A stretch of DNA of 6,418 nucleotides, taken from Bacillota bacterium. GTDB lineage: Bacteria > Bacillota > Sulfobacillia > Sulfobacillales > Sulfobacillaceae. The translations under genes and the position numbers were made by a program. Positions 1 through 5,433 of the stretch are shown here, in pieces; within the stretch, counting starts at the first letter, position 1, and each line of letters starts with the position of its first letter. Under the pieces are notes generated by a model. That model was not told the origin of the DNA. It searched no databases and worked only from the letters and a program-made list of their open reading frames with translations. The DNA lies in assembly GCA_023488565.1 (NCBI GenBank), contig JAMDDZ010000030.1, positions 1 through 6,418 of the forward strand, in the 5' to 3' direction.

Positions 1-2
1 CA

Positions 3-185
3 AGAGCTGAATCTGCGACAGAAATCCTAGATCACGCGAACAACCCGGGAGATATTTTAGGAGATGGTTATGCATGCCACACCCTCCATCGGATCCGCGA
101 CAAGTTGTCGCGGATCGTTAAAATCCCAGGCTCTCATGCTCGCACCGAGTTTTGTATCCCACAATTCGAAATATTATTGACATAG
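3..185 (+). CDS. Possible C-terminal fragment of an unidentified protein
   Basis: An open plus-strand frame enters from the left edge and stops at TAG 183-185, giving 60 residues with no start inside the window. The composition looks protein-like: an acidic first half (segments ATEILDH and GDILGDGY), then a basic stretch HRIRDKLSRIVKIPG. I recognise no family. A run of 60 open codons at a window edge is not rare by chance, so this is only a candidate. If it is real, it converges on the acetyltransferase gene on the other strand, with about 125 bp between the two stop codons. A perfect palindrome at 92-116 lies inside it and encodes part of the basic stretch, which is either coincidence or a sign that the frame is not coding. 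Confidence 0.3.
   Translation, partial: RAESATEILDHANNPGDILGDGYACHTLHRIRDKLSRIVKIPGSHARTEFCIPQFEILLT
92..116. repeat. Perfect 12-1-12 palindrome
   Basis: GATCCGCGACAA (92-103) is repeated as its exact reverse complement at 105-116 around a single G at 104. As RNA it would form an 11-bp stem with a three-base AGT loop. No T-run follows on either strand, so it is not a normal intrinsic terminator. Near-perfect dyad symmetry with almost no spacer fits a dimeric protein's operator, a recombination site or a REP-like element. It falls within the possible coding frame that ends at 185. Confidence 0.75.
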
Positions 186-310
186 GATGCCTTTCTGTAA
201 TGAGGTCGTGGGTTTCGCATGGATTCCCCACTGGTATCGGTTTTTCCTGTGCCATGTCGCGGGCCTACACTCTGTGCTCCGATCTAATGTGGTCCGCGGA
301 TGTCTTGTAG

Positions 311-709
311 TTATCGCTTGCGGCGCAATACGAACGCCTGATCCGTACGCGGCAACCCGATCCGCTCATAAAACGGAACGGCGTCTGGCGCGGAGACCAA
401 TATTAGCGTCACGGCATCACCAATTTCTTCTCTGACTCGGTCCAGCAAGGCCGTCCCAATGCCGGATCGCTGGTACTTCGGATCCACGGCCAGATCCGAT
501 AGGTAGCAGCAATAACACCAATCAGTCAACCCACGGGCGATCCCGATTAATTGATGACCGTTCCATGCAGTCACCGTCAAATTAGCGTGTTCGACCATCT
601 GGGTCACCCGCTGGAGATCATCATAGGGTCGATGAATTCCCGAGTCGCGAAACAGTGTGACCACTGCATGGGGATCCACAGGCACATTAACTTGATATGT
701 GATAGTCAA
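311..709 (-). CDS. GNAT-family N-acetyltransferase
   Basis: This is a complete 132-residue protein of the Gcn5-related N-acetyltransferase fold, which moves an acetyl group from acetyl-CoA to an amine; the substrate cannot be read from sequence. Residues 70-89 form acetyl-CoA motif A, LSDLAVDPKYQRSGIGTALL, with the pyrophosphate-binding loop QRSGIG at 80-85. The end of the domain has the usual segment PFYERIGL (112-119). The length is typical of small single-domain GNATs, and there is no signal peptide or membrane segment, so it should be cytoplasmic. The layout (start ITYQVN, CCYLSDLAVDPKYQ in the core) resembles the small YjhB/YhbS-like bacterial acetyltransferases. The start is TTG at 709-707, chosen because an AGGAG site lies nine bases upstream and the first residues match the family start. 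The stop is TAA at 313-311. It stands alone, opposite in direction to the sulfatase genes. Confidence 0.92.
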   Translation of the reverse strand: MTITYQVNVPVDPHAVVTLFRDSGIHRPYDDLQRVTQMVEHANLTVTAWNGHQLIGIARGLTDWCYCCYLSDLAVDPKYQRSGIGTALLDRVREEIGDAVTLILVSAPDAVPFYERIGLPRTDQAFVLRRKR

Positions 710-718
710 GCGGTAACA

Positions 719-723
719 CTCCT
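719..723 (-). promoter_or_regulatory. Ribosome binding site for the acetyltransferase
   Basis: On the minus strand AGGAG sits nine bases before the TTG codon at 709. It decides the non-ATG start. It overlaps the TAG stop (724-722) of a seven-codon reading frame, MRFNILP, starting with ATG at 745-743. That tiny frame could be a leader peptide, but its own ribosome binding site is weak, so this is speculative. Confidence 0.7.
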
Positions 724-843
724 AGGGAAGGATGTTAAATCTCATTTTGTTACCCGTTTCCTAATGCTTGCATGTAGTGCTTGTTTATCTTCTGATATGA
801 TACGTTAGTATTCGACGTGATGCCTGCGAATTCCTGCCAACGA

Positions 844-960
844 CTACTCGTCGATTATGCGTTGGGCCTCTTCATGCGTGGCCGTTTGGACCCGCTCCTC
901 GATGGCTTAGCGGATCGTCCGGTGCCAGTGCTCACAGTTTTCCTTGTTATGCAAAGCTTT
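844..960 (-). pseudogene. Eroded C-terminal gene remnant, family unknown
   Basis: On the minus strand a frame between a TGA at 963-961 and a TAG at 846-844 reads about 38 codons, broken once by TAA at 909-907. The part after the break, AIEERVQTATHEEAQRIIDE, is strongly protein-like, and the part before it (KENCEHWHRTIR) continues in the same frame. I see no start codon or ribosome binding site. It looks like the tail of a small helical protein that has lost its front and gained a stop. I cannot name the family. A chance frame is still possible. Confidence 0.28.
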
Positions 961-963
961 TCA

Positions 964-1038
964 CAATATGAGAGAGTTATCTGAGAGCGTAAAATGTTTC
1001 GGACGTGGCACCGCCCGAGACTTCAGATAACTCTATTG
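964..1038. repeat. 75-bp imperfect inverted repeat
   Basis: AGAGTTATCTGA at 973-984 is matched exactly by its reverse complement at 1023-1034. Beyond a small bulge on the left arm, CAATA (964-968) pairs with TATTG (1034-1038, sharing one base with the core arm). Inside the loop GTTTCGG and CCGAGAC can pair with one G-U, so the whole segment could fold into one long hairpin. No T-run follows on either strand, so it is not an ordinary terminator. A tiny non-autonomous mobile element or a structured RNA are the options; no target duplication was seen next to the arms. Confidence 0.6.
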
Positions 1039-1087
1039 GACTGAACCGCGGGGACTATGGGCAATGGATCGTCTGGATCTGACGGCA

Positions 1088-1116
1088 AACTGGGGAACCC
1101 ACCGCAAGGGAATGTC
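1088..1116 (+). repeat. Copy A of a GGGAATGTC-containing motif
   Basis: This 29-base stretch begins AACTGGGG, contains CCACCG and ends GGGAATGTC. The same blocks in the same order recur at 1526-1553 with small gaps, and the GAATGTC part recurs in inverted form near 1348-1376. Just downstream, GGGGC (1150-1154) and GCCCC (1161-1165) form a short dyad around AGATCG. Repeated, spaced motifs like these are typical of transposase binding sites at the ends of some insertion sequences, including the IS21 family. That assignment is inference, because no transposase gene survives here. Confidence 0.45.
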
Positions 1117-1347
1117 ACCCAACGACGCGGATCTTCAACGCCTGTCATTGGGGCAGATCGGCCCCCACCTCACTTCAGGGGCTTTCGGAACCCGTTATGC
1201 AGTGACGGTCTCCATTGGAGAGGCTCGCACTGATTGCAAATGGCCCGTTGAACAGGCGGGACAGAGCGTCACATCGCGACCGAACCGTTGTGGAAGCAGG
1301 ACGGCATCGGGCGGGATTGGTTCTGGGTCTATTTTTAATCACCAGGA

Positions 1348-1572
1348 ATTCCTCAAAAAAGCGTGGACATTTCCTCACTTTCAGCATTTGGATCTCCTCA
1401 CCACAGAAAAGTGGATTGGGAGCCTCTACGGGCATGCTGATAACCGAAAAAGGCCGTGGCGGTTCGCTTTTGGCCTTAAAATCACAGCCGAGCATGGCCG
1501 TATGCTCCCGCTCCAGCCAGTATTTAACTGGGAATTGCCACCGGGGGAATGTCGACGGTTTTTTTGAGGAAT
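1348..1572. mobile_element. Possible 225-bp element or IS remnant with terminal inverted repeats
   Basis: The left arm begins ATTCCTCAAAAAA at 1348-1360 and continues GCGTGGACATT (1361-1371). Read from 1572 backwards, the right arm begins ATTCCTCAAAAAAA and continues CCGTCGACATT. The arms are about 29 bases long, with one gap in the A-run and a few mismatches. The right arm also belongs to motif copy B (1526-1553), which matches the motif at 1088-1116. Overlapping reading frames on both strands cross the segment, but none shows a domain I recognise. No clear target-site duplication flanks 1348 and 1572. It could be a small non-autonomous element, or the inverted binding sites of a larger insertion sequence whose genes have been lost. 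Confidence 0.42.
1526..1553 (+). repeat. Copy B of the GGGAATGTC-containing motif
   Basis: The block order AACTGGG, AA, CCACCG, GGGAATGTC matches copy A at 1088-1116, with two small indels. The copy runs directly into GACGGTTTTTTTGAGGAAT, the right arm of the inverted repeat that ends at 1572. The two direct copies are about 440 bp apart. Confidence 0.45.
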
Positions 1573-2658
1573 CGTAAATGCCGATGTACACTGACTGGCG
1601 ACCCAAGATTCACATCGCGGCAAATCGGCGCACCGCCGAAGCCACGTGGTCCCGATTCATGATGACGGGTCACCGCTAAGGGATTCCCAGGGGAGACCGC
1701 AGTTTTCCTAGACCTCGAGCCTGACGCAAAGATAGGTCCAACCCCCGGTCCCCTTGCGGGACCTTCGCTGAAGTTCGGATCGACATCTGGGGCGTACGAG
1801 CCCGTGTAATTCAGCAGGAGCCGTTCAGGGAATGGGGCGCCGCACCGATAGAATTGGTAGTGGGTGGCAGGGATAAACTGGTTATTCCTGCAAGGCTTGA
1901 TTCTGGGCAGGGGTTGATATTTATCCCCAAAACAAAAGTGTTGACATATCCGACAACTTCTTTGAGAAAGGCCGCAAGGATATAAAAATATTTTCCATGG
2001 GAATGCATAAATTCGTATGAGAATCAACAGATTACAGGGCGCTCTATTGCGCTCAAGGATATGGGTAATGAATAGCTCCCACGCCAGTCATCGAAGAACA
2101 AGACTTTATCGCAAGGAACATTTAGTCAGGGCGCGAAATAGGGGTTGAAACTATTATGGCTAACTTGTTTTGTCCCTAGTTCCGCTAATAACCTTGACAT
2201 GAATTTGCGAGAAGACCAGAGAGTATTGAGTACTATTGGGGCCCTATAGGCCTCACGCTAAAGGTCCGCGCCCCGCGCATGATACCCAGGCGATGCCCTA
2301 GAGGTCAGCGCGTGCGGGAGTTCCCGGACCGATGACCACGGCGTTCGTCGATGCCAAGGACTACTATGACAACCGAGCCAAACCCGTGCCAAAATGAATG
2401 AGCGCCAACAGAAACATCGGCGCATCCGCACCAGGCTGAATAAATTCGCCAACTTTCCCCATGTCCTGCCTAGGTGCAATTTAACTTTGCCGAAGACCTG
2501 TGGGATTTCCTTACAAGGGTTGACAATAGCTATCACATGCAGTAATTTCTCATTATAATAATATAAAACCGACTTATGCGGTGAATTTCCAAGATAGTTA
2601 GGATATAATTTAGTAATTTTGCCTGTGATAACCATTATTTATTGAAAACTGGATTAAA
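1573..2658. other. Stretch without a supported gene
   Basis: I find no convincing gene here. Long minus-strand frames (for example ending near 1524 and 2258) have unusual composition, no ribosome binding site and no domain. Two tiny plus-strand frames (2332-2397 and 2394-2558) overlap by ATGA but lack ribosome binding sites. A hairpin GGTCCC-CTTGC-GGGACC lies at 1747-1763 without a T-run. The stretch from about 2500 becomes AT-rich, with TATAAT at 2554-2559 and 2604-2609, but neither has a well-spaced -35 box. It most likely holds decayed sequence. Confidence 0.55.
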
Positions 2659-2841
2659 ATGATTATCACCATGAGTTGCATCGCCAACAAATTTTTGGTT
2701 TCTGTATTATCTTTTTTTTCGAGAAAGACAAGGTGCGGCACTCGTGCAGCCCCAGGTGTAGCCGGCGAAGAGATAGCTTCAGGTACTACGGTTACTTCCG
2801 AAACCAGGCGCGGCCGCGTTGAGATTAAGGTTGAATATTGA
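2659..2841 (+). CDS. Doubtful 60-residue frame
   Basis: ATG at 2659 is preceded by only a weak TGGA at 2650-2653. The frame has a mildly hydrophobic first third (KFLVSVLSFFS), then a polar tail that ends RRGRVEIKVEY. The ending loosely recalls the NRRVEI end of OmpA-like peptidoglycan-binding domains, with GEEIASGTTVTSE in place of the usual preceding segment. If that resemblance is real, this would be the scar of a much longer gene joined to unrelated sequence. A frame on the opposite strand overlaps it almost fully. I would not treat it as a working gene without comparative evidence. Confidence 0.18.
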   Translation: MIITMSCIANKFLVSVLSFFSRKTRCGTRAAPGVAGEEIASGTTVTSETRRGRVEIKVEY

Positions 2842-3094
2842 TACAAGACACGCTCGATTATGGTTAATCCTATTTCATGCTACATGGGTAGGCATGGCAC
2901 GTTTTTACGAGACGTCGCATGAAGTAATGGTTCACGGTGGTCGCATGCCCCTCAGTGCTCGAGACGGCTGAACCGACATCATTTTAACTACCAGGGCGTT
3001 GGATGGGTCAATGCTCTATTCAGGGGCTATTAGTCTTCCTTCTTAAAATTAGGGAGGTTCGTCATAGGAATTCTGAAGTAATTTTTGATGGTTC
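2842..3094. other. Leader region of the sulfatase gene
   Basis: No gene is visible. A six-base inverted pair GGTTCA (2929-2934) and TGAACC (2969-2974) is the only dyad of note and is weak. I looked for a sigma-70 promoter and found AT-rich -10-like sequences near 3028 and 3044, but no -35 box at a good distance, so the promoter of the sulfatase gene is not located. Confidence 0.5.
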
Positions 3095-3100
3095 AGGAGG
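3095..3100 (+). promoter_or_regulatory. Ribosome binding site of the sulfatase gene
   Basis: AGGAGG, a perfect Shine-Dalgarno core, ends ten bases before ATG 3111. It fixes the sulfatase start and indicates strong translation, in contrast to the downstream maturase, which has no such site. Confidence 0.88.
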
Positions 3101-3110
3101 ATAAGCAAAC

Positions 3111-5336
3111 ATGTCTAATAACGAATTTCGGGGTCAAATTGAGTTGCTGCATCGGCCGAATGTGTGCGTTGTCATCATGGACGACACCGGGTGGTCAGAC
3201 TTTGGGTGTTTTGGTTCGGAAATCGCGACACCTACCATCGATCAATTAGCGTCTCGCGGTCTGAGGTATACGAATTTCCACGTCACTCCTCTCTGTTCGC
3301 CAACGCGGGCGTGTCTGTTGACAGGACGCAACCATCATAGCGTCGGGATGCGTTTTCTCAGTGATGCGGATACGGGATTTCCCAATTCTCGAGGACGCGT
3401 AGACTCCGAAGTTGCGACCTTGCCATCGTTGCTGTCGGACCAAGGGTATACGTGTTTTTTGGTTGGGAAATGGCACCTGACTCCGAGGCATGAGATAACA
3501 CCGTCGGGCCCATTTAAAAATTGGCCACTGAGCCGCGGATTTCATAAATTCTATGGATTCCTTGATGGTTGCACCGATCAGTATTGTCCCGAACTGTACC
3601 AGGATAATCATCAGGTCATGCCGCCGAGTGAAAAGGGCTATCATTTAAGCGAAGATCTTGCTAACCATGCGATTCAATATGTGACCGACCATGTCTCCTA
3701 CCGAAAATCCGAACCGTTTTATCTGCAACTAGCCTTCGGCGCCCAACATGCGCCATTTCAAGTACCTCATCACTACATCGACAAATACCTCGACACATTT
3801 GCCGTTGGATGGGATAAGATTCGTGAGGATCGGTTGGAGCGTCAGCGTCAATTGGGGATCGTGCCTAAAAATACGCGTCTGACGCCACGAAATCCTGAAG
3901 TAAAGCCCTGGGACGAACTAAGTCCCGACGAAAGAGATCTGGCGGTGCATTTGCAAGCCACGTATGCCGGTTTCCTCGAACACGCGGACGAACAGCTAGG
4001 TCGGGTGATTGCGGAATTGGATCACCTAAATGTCCTGGATGATACCCTGATCATGGTGTTTGCGGATAATGGGGCCAGCCGGGAAGGGGGGGCGCTCGGG
4101 TCGGTCAACGTAAATAGCCTCTATGGCGGAGTGCGCCAGGACATTCAAAGCGAGCTGGCGCAACTACACAAGGTGGGAGGACCCGATGGACCGAGTCACT
4201 ATCCCGAAGGGTGGGCGATGGCCAGTAACACGCCTTTTCGTCGCTACAAGCAGTTCGTAGACCTTGGAGGGGTGCGCTCTCCAATGATCGTAAGTTGGCC
4301 GGCTACGATTAAAGAATCGGGATCGATCCGTTCGCAATTCGTCCACGTGGTCGACCTGGCTCCCACGATTGCTGAGACGGCCGGCGCGGTGAAGGCCACA
4401 GAGAACCGCTTCCATGGCCGTAGCATTGCCTTGACATTCCATTCCTCGGAGGTGCCGCCGCAACGTGACACCCAGTACTTCGAAATGCTCGGTTCCTCGG
4501 AGGTGCCGCCGCAACGTGACACCCAGTACTTCGAAATGCTCGGTCATCGCGCATTGTGGCACCAAGGCTGGCGCGCCGTGACCGAACATGTGCCAGGCCA
4601 TCCCTATGAGCGCGACACATGGCGGCTTTATGACACGACGAAAGATTTCTCCGAATATGAGGATTTAGCGGCAGAGTACCCACAACGTCTTGCTCAACTG
4701 AAAGAAATCTGGTGGCGGGAAGCCCAAACATACGGGGTTCTCCCGTTGGATGATCGGCCTCTCACAGAACTTCTGGCGTTTCGTGCTCCACTTGGGTTGC
4801 TTAACCAACGAACCATTACGTTCTACGCGAATCAAGGTCATGTTCCTTTCGCCACAGGTGTTACTGGCACCGATCGTTCGATGCGTGTTCGCGCTCATCT
4901 GCAAAGAGCCGGAGATGACAATGGCGTGATATTAGCGAGTGGCAGTTCCCAAGGGGGCTATACGCTCTATGTGCAGGATGGCCGACTGATGTTCGAGCAT
5001 CATATGCTCGAATCACGGCAACGTTGTGTTGGATTGACAAAACTTCCGGACGGTCTCTGCGAGGTGGGCTTCACACTATTGCGGCAGCCGGACGGCTCGG
5101 CCACGGTACACCTGTTCAGTGACCAAGAGGTGATCGCGCAAGTACGGATTCCTCATACCTCCGGGCATCTGTCGTTCTGGGGGTTGGATGTCGGTAGGGA
5201 CAGAGTGAGCCAAGTCTCGCAGCACTACCCCGACGCGTTTCCGTTTTCATCGCGTAGTCTGATTGATGTGTCCATCGATTTCCTAGAAAATGTATCCGTG
5301 GAAAAGATGGCAGACATCGCTTTAGGCACACAGTAA
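3111..5336 (+). CDS. Arylsulfatase, Cys-type, with C-terminal extension
   Basis: This 741-residue sulfatase should cleave sulfate esters to an alcohol and inorganic sulfate; the substrate is unknown. All core active-site elements are present: calcium ligands D24-D25, the sulfatase signature PLCSPTRACLLTG (60-72) whose Cys62 is converted to formylglycine, GYTCFLVGKWH (112-122) with K120 and H122, H213, the D319-N320 pair, and K380. Order and spacing closely follow Pseudomonas AtsA (D317, N318, K375 by family knowledge), but that protein is about 536 residues. The extra part, roughly 575-741, is beta-rich and ends with GLDVGRDRVSQVSQHY, as in the longer bacterial arylsulfatases of about 730-790 residues. 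There is no signal peptide, so export by the Sec route is not evident. Residues 445-461 and 462-478 are identical copies of a 17-residue block. It starts behind AGGAGG and is followed, 94-97 bp on, by its probable maturase. Annotation as a sulfatase is firm; aryl specificity is not. Confidence 0.96.
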   Translation: MSNNEFRGQIELLHRPNVCVVIMDDTGWSDFGCFGSEIATPTIDQLASRGLRYTNFHVTPLCSPTRACLLTGRNHHSVGMRFLSDADTGFPNSRGRVDSEVATLPSLLSDQGYTCFLVGKWHLTPRHEITPSGPFKNWPLSRGFHKFYGFLDGCTDQYCPELYQDNHQVMPPSEKGYHLSEDLANHAIQYVTDHVSYRKSEPFYLQLAFGAQHAPFQVPHHYIDKYLDTFAVGWDKIREDRLERQRQLGIVPKNTRLTPRNPEVKPWDELSPDERDLAVHLQATYAGFLEHADEQLGRVIAELDHLNVLDDTLIMVFADNGASREGGALGSVNVNSLYGGVRQDIQSELAQLHKVGGPDGPSHYPEGWAMASNTPFRRYKQFVDLGGVRSPMIVSWPATIKESGSIRSQFVHVVDLAPTIAETAGAVKATENRFHGRSIALTFHSSEVPPQRDTQYFEMLGSSEVPPQRDTQYFEMLGHRALWHQGWRAVTEHVPGHPYERDTWRLYDTTKDFSEYEDLAAEYPQRLAQLKEIWWREAQTYGVLPLDDRPLTELLAFRAPLGLLNQRTITFYANQGHVPFATGVTGTDRSMRVRAHLQRAGDDNGVILASGSSQGGYTLYVQDGRLMFEHHMLESRQRCVGLTKLPDGLCEVGFTLLRQPDGSATVHLFSDQEVIAQVRIPHTSGHLSFWGLDVGRDRVSQVSQHYPDAFPFSSRSLIDVSIDFLENVSVEKMADIALGTQ
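4442..4544 (+). repeat. Perfect 51-bp in-frame tandem duplication
   Basis: Two adjacent 51-bp units, starting at 4442 and 4493, are identical, and one more base matches after the second. Each encodes SSEVPPQRDTQYFEMLG (residues 445-461 and 462-478). The second copy runs on naturally into HRALWHQGWRAV, as in related sulfatases (Pseudomonas AtsA has ELFGMRAIRQGDWKAV), so the first copy is the surplus one. With no base differences, the duplication is very recent or an assembly error. Confidence 0.95.
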
Positions 5337-5339
5337 GAC

Positions 5340-5384
5340 CGCCCAGGACATCTTTAAAGCATGGGCGTTTTGGCTCTCCTGGGC
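5340..5384 (+). promoter_or_regulatory. Possible competing hairpins between sulfatase and maturase
   Basis: CGCCCA (5340-5345) can pair with TGGGCG (5362-5367), followed by TTTT, which resembles a weak terminator with a 16-base loop. GCCCAGGA (5341-5348) can instead pair exactly with TCCTGGGC (5377-5384) across a 28-base loop. The two foldings share the same left arm, so they exclude each other, which is the layout of an attenuator. The loops are long and the T-run short, so the regulatory role is inference. Confidence 0.35.
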
Positions 5385-5400
5385 TATCGGTGATACCAAG

Positions 5401-5413
5401 CCGCAAAGTGCGG
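5401..5413 (+). promoter_or_regulatory. Small hairpin before the maturase start
   Basis: CCGCA, loop AAG, TGCGG forms a compact five-base-pair stem that ends 17 bases before GTG 5431. It occupies the area where part of a leader structure would affect translation, but it also lies in the open frame that continues upstream of the start, so it may be coding. Confidence 0.3.
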
Positions 5414-5433
5414 TATTCAAGCCCTTTCACGTG

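Noticed and set aside
187..435. 82-codon plus-strand frame
   Set aside because: It runs antisense into the well-supported acetyltransferase and shows no motif.
1064..1567. 167-codon plus-strand frame
   Set aside because: Overlapping frames of similar length run on both strands, there is no ribosome binding site or domain, and it crosses the inverted-repeat motifs.
1524..2027. 167-codon minus-strand frame
   Set aside because: It has odd composition, no ribosome binding site and no family, and it overlaps the repeat arm at 1543-1572.
2194..2236. TTGACA promoter candidate
   Set aside because: No -10 box lies at a suitable distance.
2394..2558. 54-codon plus-strand frame overlapping a 21-codon frame by ATGA
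   Set aside because: The overlap resembles coupled genes, but neither frame has a ribosome binding site or a recognisable product.
2520..2559. TTGACA and TATAAT as a promoter
   Set aside because: Both boxes are perfect, but they are 28 bp apart, far beyond the usual 16-18 bp, and no clear gene follows.
2258..2635. 125-codon minus-strand frame
   Set aside because: Composition is rich in Trp, Cys and Arg, as is usual for non-coding frames. No motif is seen, and it spans a sharp change from GC-rich to AT-rich sequence.
4164..4731. Minus-strand frames with a repeated protein block
   Set aside because: The repeat is only the antisense reading of the 51-bp duplication inside the sulfatase.
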